This document shows positions 40,782-48,565 of a DNA stretch of 64,000 nucleotides, in pieces. The DNA comes from Planctomycetes bacterium syqfu (lineage in GTDB: Bacteria > Planctomycetota > Phycisphaerae > Phycisphaerales > Phycisphaeraceae): the NCBI GenBank assembly GCA_020974905.1, contig CP087563.1, positions 6,262,001 through 6,326,000 on the forward strand, read 5' to 3'. Numbering within the stretch: position 1 is the first letter of the stretch; each line of letters starts with the position of its first letter. The notes below the pieces were generated by a model. It searched no databases. It was not told where the DNA came from and saw only the letters and a program-made list of their open reading frames with translations. The translations under genes and the position numbers were made by a program.

Positions 40782-40811
40782 TTGACATCCAGATCAGAAT
40801 AGCGCTATATT
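40782..40811 (+). promoter_or_regulatory. strong sigma-70-type promoter of the Fur-box unit
   Basis: TTGACA (40782-40787), an 18-bp spacer and TATATT (40806-40811) form a near-consensus promoter for the pseudopilin gene that starts at 40934. Confidence 0.7.
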
Positions 40812-40818
40812 GTAACGC

Positions 40819-40839
40819 AAATGAGACTCGATCTCATTT
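40819..40839. promoter_or_regulatory. Fur-box-like palindrome
   Basis: AAATGAGA (40819-40826) and TCTCATTT (40832-40839) are perfect inverted repeats around CTCGA. The 19-bp core fits the Fur pattern AATGAGA-N5-TCTCATT. It lies just after the -10 element, at the expected transcription start, where a bound repressor would block initiation. Confidence 0.6.
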
Positions 40840-40855
40840 AATGTATTTTTGAAAG

Positions 40856-40896
40856 GCGGCGGCCGGTGTCACTTTGGCCAGCGATCCGGCCGCCGC
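40856..40896 (+). other. GC-rich hairpin in the leader of the pseudopilin mRNA
   Basis: GCGGCGGCCGG (40856-40866) and CCGGCCGCCGC (40886-40896) form a perfect 11-bp stem with a 19-nt loop, 24 bp before the Shine-Dalgarno. No T-run follows. It may slow translation, stabilise the leader or act as an attenuator. Confidence 0.55.
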
Positions 40897-40933
40897 ACAT
40901 TTTACGCTCACCCCTAATGCAAGGAGTATCGCG

Positions 40934-41743
40934 ATGTCTGTATCTTCGCATATCCCACTCACCCTGACCAGTCCGTCTCAGCCTGATGCTAAGAGGGCAT
41001 TCACACTCATCGAATTGCTGGTGGTCATCAGCATTATTGCTCTACTCATTGGCATTCTCCTGCCGGCTCTGGCCGGGGCACGTGAAGCAGGGCGGTCAGC
41101 CAGTTGTCTGAGTAACACCCGGCAGGTCAACACCGCCTTCCTGGCATTCTCCGTGGACTACAAAAACCGCATGCCCAGCTTCTCCACCGGGGGCAAGTAT
41201 CCCGATGCCTACTGGTACGGACGGGTCGACTGGACCAACGAAATTCTCTACATGGGGCAAGGCATCATTGGTCGCTACCTGGGTAAAGGCAACGTCTCGG
41301 GTTGTGACTCTGCCTTGTACGATGTCATGGATTGGTCCACCGGCCCGGTTGATTATGGGTACAACCGTTTCATGGCAACCGAACAAGGCAACGACTCGGA
41401 CATCCGCACCGCTGCCATCGTCGACCACTTTCTCGATCCCATCAACACCTGCGTCATTTACGATGCCACCGGCTTTGTCCGCAGCTCCGATCCGCCGCAG
41501 ACCGAAGCCTCCCCCTACGGTTGGCAGCCAAGCACGGGTAAGGCCTCACTGCACGGTCGGCATAACGGGCACGTTGCCAATGTCGCCTGGCTGGATGGTC
41601 ATTCCAGTAACACCGCGGTCTACTATCCGGCGGACAGCAGTGATCTCAAATCATCCACCGTCGATGAACTTAAATCCAAACATCGTGGATTTCTTGATAG
41701 TGACGATGACATGTCCACCGACGAACTTTACGACTACCAATAA
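40934..41743 (+). CDS. Fur-box-controlled pseudopilin-like protein
   Basis: A 269-residue protein. After about 19 hydrophilic residues comes [19 protein letters not shown], the prepilin cleavage/methylation signal. The C-terminal [15 protein letters not shown] is the DGH motif of planctomycete pseudopilins in its fullest form. The middle is Asp- and Tyr-rich with two Cys. AAGGAG lies seven bases before the ATG. Unlike the two others in this region it is not coupled to a GntR gene but follows a Fur-box-like site and precedes a PepSY protein, so iron may control it. Confidence 0.87.
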   Translation: MSVSSHIPLTLTSPSQPDAKRAFTLIELLVVISIIALLIGILLPALAGAREAGRSASCLSNTRQVNTAFLAFSVDYKNRMPSFSTGGKYPDAYWYGRVDWTNEILYMGQGIIGRYLGKGNVSGCDSALYDVMDWSTGPVDYGYNRFMATEQGNDSDIRTAAIVDHFLDPINTCVIYDATGFVRSSDPPQTEASPYGWQPSTGKASLHGRHNGHVANVAWLDGHSSNTAVYYPADSSDLKSSTVDELKSKHRGFLDSDDDMSTDELYDYQ

Positions 41744-41815
41744 ACCCTCTGCAAAAACAGGTGCTCGGCAGTGTCTCTGTGCTGCCGGGTACCTGCGGGG
41801 GGTAATGAGAAAACG

Positions 41816-42850
41816 ATGTTTAGGAAAAAGAAAAATACGGGTTCAGGTTCATCCCGAAAAAACATTACCATGCGTCGCAAGTACAACCAGTTTTTGAAAC
41901 TGGTCCGTCGGACACATATGTACACCGGCTTATTGCTGCTGCCCTGGGTTTTACTGTTTGGTTTGAGTGGCTTGTTTTTCAATCATCCCAATTGGGCAAC
42001 ACCCACCGACACCGTGCATGTGGCCCAAGCCAGCGTGGTCCAGCAAACCATCGGCTTTACGCCCATCGATTCACAGCAAATGGCTGAGCAGATCATTGAC
42101 TTTCTCAATCAAATGGGTGACGAAAAATATGCAATGGTCAACGGCTCATCGCGCATCACCGGCAAGTTGACGATCAACGCTGCAAGCGAAAAAGCCAGTC
42201 ATGCAGCACGCGTCAATCTCGTAACCGGCAAAGCTGAGATTCAAACCACCCCGCAGGATCAGCAGGAAAAAGACGAGCCGGACTTTGCGGGTCAACGTAT
42301 TGATGATTTAACCATCGATACCGATTTAATCAGTGACGGTGCAGCAGCCTTGTTTGAGACAGCAGGGATCACAATCGACCAGCGTCCACGCATGCGTTTA
42401 CGACCCGCTCCCGAATTACAGTTTCAACTCACCGATCTTACAGGCAAGGTTTGGAACACCACGTTTAATCTTGCCAACGGTCAACTAGCGGGACGTGCAG
42501 CACAGAGCCCTTCCGGGTTGGGGTTTCGTGATAGCCTGACGCGCTTGCATCGACTGCATCAATATCCCGATGCAGTGGGGGCGCGATGGTTCTGGACTTT
42601 CCTGGCTGATGCGACCGCATTAACCATGGTGTTCTGGGGCATCTCCGGTGCGCTCATGTGGTGGCAGATCAAACCCACGCGCCTGCTGGGAGTCGGGGCG
42701 GTGAGTGTTGCTATCGTCATCGCCTGGTTAATCATCGCGGGAACCTTGGCGGAATTGACGTTCGGCCCAACTTCATCCCGACGTGGTGGTGGGGAAGGCG
42801 GTGGACACGGACACCGTGCTGCAGCAGAAGGTGAACAACATCTGCTTTAG
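41816..42850 (+). CDS. PepSY-associated membrane protein, possibly iron-regulated
   Basis: About 344 residues. An N-terminal helix (MYTGLLLLPWVLLFGLSGLFF, with RRTHMYTG before it) is typical of PepSY-TM proteins (COG3182, described as iron-regulated membrane proteins). A PepSY-like domain follows, then RLHRLHQYPD, a helix pair (FWTFLADATALTMVFWGISGALMWW and a second), and a Gly/His-rich tail (GGGEGGGHGHR). The His residues around the helices could bind haem or iron. The start is inferred as the ATG at 41816. It sits 72 bp after the pseudopilin in the same direction, under the same Fur-box-like site. Confidence 0.8.
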   Translation: MFRKKKNTGSGSSRKNITMRRKYNQFLKLVRRTHMYTGLLLLPWVLLFGLSGLFFNHPNWATPTDTVHVAQASVVQQTIGFTPIDSQQMAEQIIDFLNQMGDEKYAMVNGSSRITGKLTINAASEKASHAARVNLVTGKAEIQTTPQDQQEKDEPDFAGQRIDDLTIDTDLISDGAAALFETAGITIDQRPRMRLRPAPELQFQLTDLTGKVWNTTFNLANGQLAGRAAQSPSGLGFRDSLTRLHRLHQYPDAVGARWFWTFLADATALTMVFWGISGALMWWQIKPTRLLGVGAVSVAIVIAWLIIAGTLAELTFGPTSSRRGGGEGGGHGHRAAAEGEQHLL

Positions 42851-42870
42851 GTCAACGGGGTGGCAGGCGG

Positions 42871-42978
42871 ATGAGACTCACAACCGAACAAGCGTCGGAC
42901 ATTGAATCGCGCATGCGCCGTCGCCGCGCCAATCAAAAATCATCTGACAGTGGTGAATCAGACACCAATGAAGAATAA
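42871..42978 (+). CDS. possible 35-residue protein downstream of PepSY gene
   Basis: An ATG at 42871 after a GGTGGCAGGCGG purine-rich stretch opens a short frame that reads MRLTTEQASDIESRMRRRRA and ends in an Asp/Glu/Ser-rich tail. It begins 20 bp after the PepSY stop, in the same direction. A basic helix followed by an acidic tail is a reasonable small-protein composition, but there is no homology evidence, so it may be non-coding. Confidence 0.4.
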   Translation: MRLTTEQASDIESRMRRRRANQKSSDSGESDTNEE

Positions 42979-43004
42979 TGGTTGACGGTAACCAAACAGC
43001 AAAC

Positions 43005-43036
43005 AAAAAAGCACAGGTGTTGAGCCTGCGGCTTTT
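43005..43036 (-). terminator. imperfect terminator between convergent units
   Basis: On the minus strand AAAAGCCGCAGG (43036-43025) pairs with CCTGTGCTTTT with one bulge, followed by TTTTTTG. It ends the carbohydrate-binding/GH5 operon and may also stop the plus-strand Fur-box unit, which converges on it. Confidence 0.6.
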
Positions 43037-43071
43037 GTGTTGATCGGTTGTTGGTGTTGGACTGCGTTGAA

Positions 43072-43632
43072 TCAGTCAACATATTCAAGCGTGAAATCGT
43101 CGAAGTCCATCGTACCTGCCTTGACATTAAACAGCACAGGCATGACTTCGAATTTGTGTGCGCCTTCGGGGACTTCAAATTCCAGGACCTTGTTTTCCCA
43201 TTCGGCATGGGTTCCTGCCATGCGTGGGATCTTGCTCACGCCTTTGACTTTTTTGCCCGCCGAGTTTTTGAACTGGATAAACAGCGTGCCGGAGAACCAT
43301 GATTTCTGTCCCTTTTCGATGCCGTTGCATCGCATTTTGAACGTCATCTTCATCTTCTTACCATAGTCCGCAGGCTTGATGAAGAACTGACGATAGACCA
43401 TGTACATCTTGCCTGGTTCCATGGAAGTCAGACGAAGGAACTTGTTTTCGCCCTCGGTCTCCCAACTGCTGCCTTTTTCAGGATTGACACCCCAGTGTGC
43501 GGGGGTGCCGGGTTTCTTGGGATTTTCTTGCTGCAGGTCACCACCTTTGAAAAGATTATCGCCTGCAAAGACGCCGGTGGTCATCATCAACAATGCCAAT
43601 GCAGCACAAAGTCCGGTCCATTTTTTACTCAT
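43072..43632 (-). CDS. stand-alone secreted carbohydrate-binding-like protein
   Basis: A 186-residue protein with a signal peptide (1-23, ending VFA). The rest is a single beta-sandwich of about 160 residues (NLFKGGDLQQ, KFLRLTSMEPGKMYMVYRQFFIKPADYGKK, MKMTFKMRCNGIEKG, GTMDFDDFTLEYV). It is plainly the same domain as the N-terminal part of the two GH5 enzymes that follow it upstream, resembling the family 4/9 carbohydrate-binding modules. It would bind the polysaccharide without cutting it. GAGGAG precedes the ATG. It is the last gene of a three-gene operon and has lost, or never had, a catalytic domain. Confidence 0.82.
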   Translation of the reverse strand: MSKKWTGLCAALALLMMTTGVFAGDNLFKGGDLQQENPKKPGTPAHWGVNPEKGSSWETEGENKFLRLTSMEPGKMYMVYRQFFIKPADYGKKMKMTFKMRCNGIEKGQKSWFSGTLFIQFKNSAGKKVKGVSKIPRMAGTHAEWENKVLEFEVPEGAHKFEVMPVLFNVKAGTMDFDDFTLEYVD

Positions 43633-43688
43633 GTCTAGTCTCCTCGTGATGAGTTTTACAAATGCAAGTTCTCGCGTTGATCACAAAC

Positions 43689-45305
43689 TCAACGCATTTT
43701 CTTCATCTCAAATGGCTTGCCTGAAAGTGCGTCCTTGGCAAACTGTCCCCAGAACGGTGTGGGCGTGAAATCCCAGTCCGAAATCATGCGTGGTGTGGAG
43801 TTGGTATGGAAACACCATGCCGTCCAATGCAGCTTGTGCTTCTGAACACAACCCAGAAAGTCCGGCACCCACGTGTAGGGATCTTCCTGAATCTCCTTGG
43901 GCAGAAAGTCCATCGGCTTGATGTCCGCACCAAGTTCGCCCATCAGGACCGGATACTTTTTCGCGGTGTTCAGGAAGTGACCTTGCCAATCTTTTTTCCA
44001 GTTGTAGCAGTGGGCTTCGTAGATGATGCCGTTGCCGCCGTTGTCCACAATGGCATAGCCTTCGAGCACACCTGCGACGGTTGCTGCCCAGTCCAGACCA
44101 CTGACGGTGCATACATTTTTTGCACCGGTTTGGCGGATCACGTCCATGCACTTTTGCATGCCCGGTGACTCAAAGGTCTTGTAATCAAGCTTGTTTTCTG
44201 CTGCAACGCCGTCTTTGGCTTTGATCTTTTCTTTGACCGTGCCACCATTTTTCCAGACATCCCAACTGATGCTATGCGGCTCGTTGAACAAGCCGAAGAT
44301 CACTGCCGGGTGATTGGCGTATCGCGTTGCTGCGTCTTCCCAAAATTTCAGATGCTTGGGTTGGATCGCTTTGAACTCATGGAGATCAAGCAGCAGATAC
44401 GCACCGCGTGACGCAGTCGCTTCAACGAGTTTGTCGACCAGTTCGCGATAGGCTTTGCCGCCGTCATTCTGGTAATCCGATTCACCGAACCAGAAATTGT
44501 GACGCACCGCCAAACGGATGACGTTGGCATGCCATTCGTCAATTGCAACGACGGTGGACGTGAAAACCTGTTCACCTTTGGCGGACCAACCCAGTGAAGG
44601 GATGTTGATACCTTGCAGCCAGACTTCCTTGCCTGCCGAGTTGATGACTTTGTCGCCGACGACTTTGAGTTCAAGCGGGTGGGCTTTACCACCATTGACG
44701 GGAAACACGGCAGTGTGTGCACGTTGCTTGGGAGCCGGCTTGTATTTCTCACCCATCGCACTGATGTATTGCAGTGAGAAGTCATCCAGATCCATCGTGC
44801 CTGACTTGACATTAAAAAGCACCGGCATGATCTGCAGCTTCACTGCTTTATCAGGAATGACCATGTCGACGGACTTGTCCTGCCAATCCATGGTGCCTTT
44901 GACACGCGGAATACCACGGACGCCCGGGGAAAGTTTCTTGTTGTTCTCATCGACGAACTGGATAAACAACGTGCCAACGAACCACGGTTTTTCACCGCGT
45001 TGCAGGTCATTGCAGCGCATCTTAAATGACAGTCTCAAAAACTTGCCAGCATCATCGGGTTTGAAATAAAACTCGCGATAGGTCAGCACGGTCTTGCCCG
45101 GCTCAGTGCTTGTCAATCGCAGGAAACGGTTATCGCCCTGCGTTTCACAACTCACGCCTTGCTCGGGTTTGAGTCCCCATTTGTAAGGTGACTGCAATGA
45201 TCCGGCATGGAGATCACCATTGAGAAAAAGATTCTCCTGAGCATGTGTTGGCATGCATGACATCGTGATGATGGTGCATATCAAGATGCAAAACCAATAT
45301 CTCAT
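43689..45305 (-). CDS. secreted carbohydrate-binding + GH5 hydrolase (copy A)
   Basis: A 538-residue protein: signal peptide (about 1-22), binding domain (about 24-190) and GH5 domain (about 205-538). The acid/base is Glu in FGLFNEPHS (near 340), the nucleophile Glu in LMGELGAD (near 455). GLDWAATVAG, HCYNWKKDW and WTAWCFH are shared with the other two enzymes. TMSC near the signal's end could be a lipobox, in which case the protein would be membrane-anchored. AGGA lies ten bases before the ATG. It is the middle gene of the operon, 103 bp after copy B. Confidence 0.9.
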   Translation of the reverse strand: MRYWFCILICTIITMSCMPTHAQENLFLNGDLHAGSLQSPYKWGLKPEQGVSCETQGDNRFLRLTSTEPGKTVLTYREFYFKPDDAGKFLRLSFKMRCNDLQRGEKPWFVGTLFIQFVDENNKKLSPGVRGIPRVKGTMDWQDKSVDMVIPDKAVKLQIMPVLFNVKSGTMDLDDFSLQYISAMGEKYKPAPKQRAHTAVFPVNGGKAHPLELKVVGDKVINSAGKEVWLQGINIPSLGWSAKGEQVFTSTVVAIDEWHANVIRLAVRHNFWFGESDYQNDGGKAYRELVDKLVEATASRGAYLLLDLHEFKAIQPKHLKFWEDAATRYANHPAVIFGLFNEPHSISWDVWKNGGTVKEKIKAKDGVAAENKLDYKTFESPGMQKCMDVIRQTGAKNVCTVSGLDWAATVAGVLEGYAIVDNGGNGIIYEAHCYNWKKDWQGHFLNTAKKYPVLMGELGADIKPMDFLPKEIQEDPYTWVPDFLGCVQKHKLHWTAWCFHTNSTPRMISDWDFTPTPFWGQFAKDALSGKPFEMKKMR

Positions 45306-45408
45306 TCTGCTTGATCCTGTAAGACGGCGTAACGGGTCAGTAACGTGATCAACTCGGGCTCTGTGTCTCTGTGACGCTGTGGTTCAACCCAGCAAAACTC
45401 GACAACCT

Positions 45409-47016
45409 TTACCGCATTTTCTTCATTTCGAATTGTTTGCCCGCAAGTGCTTCCTTGACAAACTTGCCCCAGAAGTCCGTGGGGGTGTAGTTCCAGTCAG
45501 CCAGGACGCGCGGGTTGGCATTGGTGTGAAAACTCCATGCCGTCCAGTTGAGTTTGTATTTCTGGATGCAACCGATCATGTCCGGCGCCCAGGTGTAGGG
45601 GCTTTCGGGATTGGTTTGCCAAGGCATGGGCTTGGTATCGCAGCCATTTTCACCCAGTAAAATAGGGTGTTTTTCAGCAATATCCAGGAACTTGCCTTGC
45701 CAGTCGGACTTCCATGGGTAGACGTGTGTGTCGTACATGATGCCGTATCCGTCGGGGTCTTTGATGTCGTAGCCTTTGAGAATGCCCGAGAGATCGTAGG
45801 CCCAATCCAGTGCGCCGATGACGCAGATGTTTTTCGCACCGGTCTTGCGGATGGCATCGACACAGGCCTGCATGCCCGGTGATTGGAAGGTGTTGTAGGT
45901 GATCTTGTTTTCCGCTGCCACGCCTGCTTTGGCTTTGACTTTAGACTTGACTTCACCGCCGTATTTCCAGGTTTTCCAGTCGATGCTATGCGGTTCGTTG
46001 AGCAGTCCGAACATCACCGCCGGATGGTTCTTGTATCGCTTGGCTGCATCAATCCAGAATTCAATATGCTTGGGTTGGATGGCCTTGTATTCGTGAAGAT
46101 CGAGTACGAGGTATGCGCCACGCGATGCGCAGGATTCAACGAGTTTATCGACGATCTCGCGATAGAGTTTACCCCCGTCATCTTCCCAGCCGCTGGTCCC
46201 AAACCAGAAGGGGGACTTGACCGGCAGGCGGATGATGTTGGCGTTCCATTCCTCGATGGCAATGACCACGGAGTTGTGAATGTAGTCACCGGTGCGCGAC
46301 CATTCGAGACTGGGAATACTCACGCCTTGAAGCCAGTATTCCTTGCCATTGTCATCGACGAGTTTGTTGCCTTTGACTTTGAGCATGGGCGGGTTGGGTT
46401 TGCCACCATCCACCGGGAAGCTTGCCAATTGGGCGCGGGTTTTGGGTTTTTCAATCATCTTGTCGATGTACTTGAGGTGCATGTCATCGACGTCGAACGT
46501 ACCGGCCTGCGTGTTAAACAGGCAGGGCATGATTTCGAGTTTGTTGGCACCTTCGGGGATTTTCATCTGGAAGGTTTTGTGGACCCAGTCCTTCTTGGTG
46601 CCTTTGATGTTGGGGGACTTGGCACCTTTGAGTGTCTTGCCGTCCGAGTCCTTGAAGTTCATCATGATCCGGGCATCAAACCAGGGGCGAGCACCGGGGA
46701 CGACGCCATCGCAGCGCATCTTCACTTCCATTTCCAGCGCCTTGCCTGCATCTTCGGGTTCGAAGTAGATTTCGCGATAGACCAGATTCATTTTGCCCGG
46801 CTTGACGGTTTTGAGTCGCAGAAAGTGGTTACCGTTTTCCGACGCCCATTCCTGTCCATTGTCGGTTTTCAGTCCCCAGCCATCGGGTTGACCGGTCTTG
46901 CGGGTGCTGGCTTCGAAGTTGCCGTTGGAGATGAGATTTTTCTCAGCAGCCTGCGTCGTTGCGGTCATGGCAGCGACACATAACAACATTGCTGTGATGG
47001 CCCATCGTTTGATCAT
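45409..47016 (-). CDS. secreted carbohydrate-binding + GH5 hydrolase (copy B)
   Basis: About 535 residues with a signal peptide (about 1-23, ending TQA), a family 4/9-like binding domain (25-190) and a GH5 domain (200-535). The acid/base Glu is in FGLLNEPHS (near 339) and the nucleophile in LLGENGCD (near 453), where the neighbour has GELG. That suggests a somewhat different specificity. AGGAG lies eight bases before the ATG at 47016. The gene heads the operon that includes copy A and the binding-only protein, and diverges from GntR copy 3, with two TTGCTAT motifs in the shared 207-bp region. Confidence 0.9.
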   Translation of the reverse strand: MIKRWAITAMLLCVAAMTATTQAAEKNLISNGNFEASTRKTGQPDGWGLKTDNGQEWASENGNHFLRLKTVKPGKMNLVYREIYFEPEDAGKALEMEVKMRCDGVVPGARPWFDARIMMNFKDSDGKTLKGAKSPNIKGTKKDWVHKTFQMKIPEGANKLEIMPCLFNTQAGTFDVDDMHLKYIDKMIEKPKTRAQLASFPVDGGKPNPPMLKVKGNKLVDDNGKEYWLQGVSIPSLEWSRTGDYIHNSVVIAIEEWNANIIRLPVKSPFWFGTSGWEDDGGKLYREIVDKLVESCASRGAYLVLDLHEYKAIQPKHIEFWIDAAKRYKNHPAVMFGLLNEPHSIDWKTWKYGGEVKSKVKAKAGVAAENKITYNTFQSPGMQACVDAIRKTGAKNICVIGALDWAYDLSGILKGYDIKDPDGYGIMYDTHVYPWKSDWQGKFLDIAEKHPILLGENGCDTKPMPWQTNPESPYTWAPDMIGCIQKYKLNWTAWSFHTNANPRVLADWNYTPTDFWGKFVKEALAGKQFEMKKMR

Positions 47017-47053
47017 GTTTCGGACTCCTGTGCGTGCGGACTGAAGTTGGTTA

Positions 47054-47067
47054 CAATTGCTATAAGC
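47054..47067. promoter_or_regulatory. TTGCTATAAGC motif before GH5 copy B
   Basis: CAATTGCTATAAGC at 47054-47067 matches the AATTGCTATG half-sites of the other GntR regions in eight of ten positions. It lies 38 bp upstream of the GH5 copy B start and could act with the sites at 47171-47196. Confidence 0.45.
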
Positions 47068-47170
47068 GTGTGATGACACCGAGGTCGGGTTTATTCAATG
47101 ACACTTGCTGTCCTGAAGTTTCATAATCCTATCCGAGATTTGTCATCAATCAATAGCGATATGGGATAAA

Positions 47171-47196
47171 TTTGCATATCACTAGCATAGCAATTG
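47171..47196. promoter_or_regulatory. TTGCATATC and GCATAGCAATTG, putative GntR operator
   Basis: Read on the minus strand CAATTGCTATGC (47196-47185) is an exact match to the shared core, followed by GATATGCAAA (47180-47171). Together they precede GntR copy 3 by 27 bp in the divergent promoter region. Confidence 0.65.
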
Positions 47197-47223
47197 TCTG
47201 TTTTGACTCTCGGGAATCTGTCC

Positions 47224-48384
47224 ATGGCCAAGATATTTGATCGCAACAATCTGAAATATCAACAAGTTAAGGTAAGTATTGAGTCTGTTGTGGATCAGCT
47301 TCAACCCGGTGATAAAATTCCATCCGAGCGAGATTTGGCAAAGCAATATGACTGCAATTTTTTAACTGTCCGTAAAGCACTGGCCTTGCTGGTCGAAGAG
47401 GGACGCATCGAAAAACGCACCGGCTCAGGCACCTTTGTCACCGATCCCAATGCTATAGCAAAGAACGTCAACCACGTCGGCATTCTCCTGCATACCTTCT
47501 CGGACCCCTATGCGTTGCGGATTGCAGGCTGCATCAGTCAGACGGCGACCGACCGGAAAATCACGCTGCATACCAAGATGATCCAGGACTATGAAGGCTC
47601 TGCCATGCAGGCTGTCGAGAGTCTGCAAGCTGAGGGCTGTTGTGCGGTCATCATCCCGTGGTTCCCGTGGGAGCAGACTCAGCAGATGCTCCAGTTTGTC
47701 GGCAATTCGCCCATCCCCGTGAGTATCCCCGCGGTCTTTCCCGGTTTGGAAGATCAGTGCTTTGCCCGCGCTGCGACCTTCGGCAAGAGTGCCACCCACT
47801 ACACCGACCTCTCCGGCAAATATTTTCAAAAACTCGGTTACAACAACATCGCCTTCATCGGCCCACTCTCGGTGGACAATGACATTCTTCATCGCAAGAT
47901 CATCGGCTATACCAACTTCATCGGCCAGGCCGGGTTGGATAATCTCTGCCAACTCATCGGCCCGGATACCAAGGCCATGGACAAAGTTGCCAGCAAACTC
48001 AAGCAATACAAGGGGGACCTGGCGGTGATCAGTTATGACGATCAACATGCCACGCGCTTCCTCACCGCCATGCACAAACTTGGACTTCAAGCGCCGCAGG
48101 ACTTTGGCATTCTCGGTTACAACAACACCGATGCCGCCGAACATGCCGACCCACCGTTGTCCTGTCTTTATGGTGATTATGTGCATCCTGCCCAATCCAT
48201 GCTTGAGAATGCGTTGGGCCTGGCGCAGGATAAAGTTGTGCAGACCACGCATTGTCGCCCGTTGTATTTCAAACTCCGTGAAAGCTGCTCGGGCAAGTTG
48301 CGTATGGGCGACAAACTCCCTGCCTTGCTCGAGGAGATTGGTTTCCTGGACATGCCTCAAGAGTTGCCGGTTCAGGACATCTGA
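47224..48384 (+). CDS. GntR-type regulator with LacI-like ligand-binding domain (copy 3)
   Basis: A 386-residue protein with the same plan and length as copies 1 and 2. The winged helix (IPSERDLAKQYDCNFLTVRKAL, wing RTGSGTFV) and the sensor (AVIIPWFPWEQ, YNNIAFIGPLSVDN, PPLSCLYGDYVHPAQ) align throughout. I use the ATG at 47224 with GGGAA close by; a TTG start ten codons earlier would be out of line with the other two. It diverges from the GH5 operon and precedes the GH116 gene. A ligand released by these enzymes is the natural inducer. Confidence 0.92.
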   Translation: MAKIFDRNNLKYQQVKVSIESVVDQLQPGDKIPSERDLAKQYDCNFLTVRKALALLVEEGRIEKRTGSGTFVTDPNAIAKNVNHVGILLHTFSDPYALRIAGCISQTATDRKITLHTKMIQDYEGSAMQAVESLQAEGCCAVIIPWFPWEQTQQMLQFVGNSPIPVSIPAVFPGLEDQCFARAATFGKSATHYTDLSGKYFQKLGYNNIAFIGPLSVDNDILHRKIIGYTNFIGQAGLDNLCQLIGPDTKAMDKVASKLKQYKGDLAVISYDDQHATRFLTAMHKLGLQAPQDFGILGYNNTDAAEHADPPLSCLYGDYVHPAQSMLENALGLAQDKVVQTTHCRPLYFKLRESCSGKLRMGDKLPALLEEIGFLDMPQELPVQDI

Positions 48385-48509
48385 ACAACTTCACGTTCAG
48401 CTCTCAATGCCAATGACTGCATCGCTGTGCGATAAAGATGTGATGTGATGTCGGTTGATCACGCATGGGATCATTGCGTCAAAAATCTTAGATTAACATG
48501 ATCAATCTC

Positions 48510-48549
48510 TTGACGAGAATTGTGTGCTTGCATATCGTGTAATTACACG
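48510..48549 (+). promoter_or_regulatory. promoter with overlapping palindrome before GH116
   Basis: TTGACG (48510-48515), a 17-bp spacer and TATCGT (48533-48538) resemble a sigma-70 promoter. The -10 region is overlapped by the perfect palindrome CGTGTAATTACACG (48536-48549), and TTGCATATCG (48528-48537) resembles half of the GntR-region motif. This is a likely repressor site. Confidence 0.45.
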
Positions 48550-48565
48550 AAAAGGAAAATATGCA

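Noticed and set aside
45883-46983. 366-codon plus-strand frame over GH5 copy B
   Set aside because: Antisense to a gene with clear catalytic motifs and a signal peptide.
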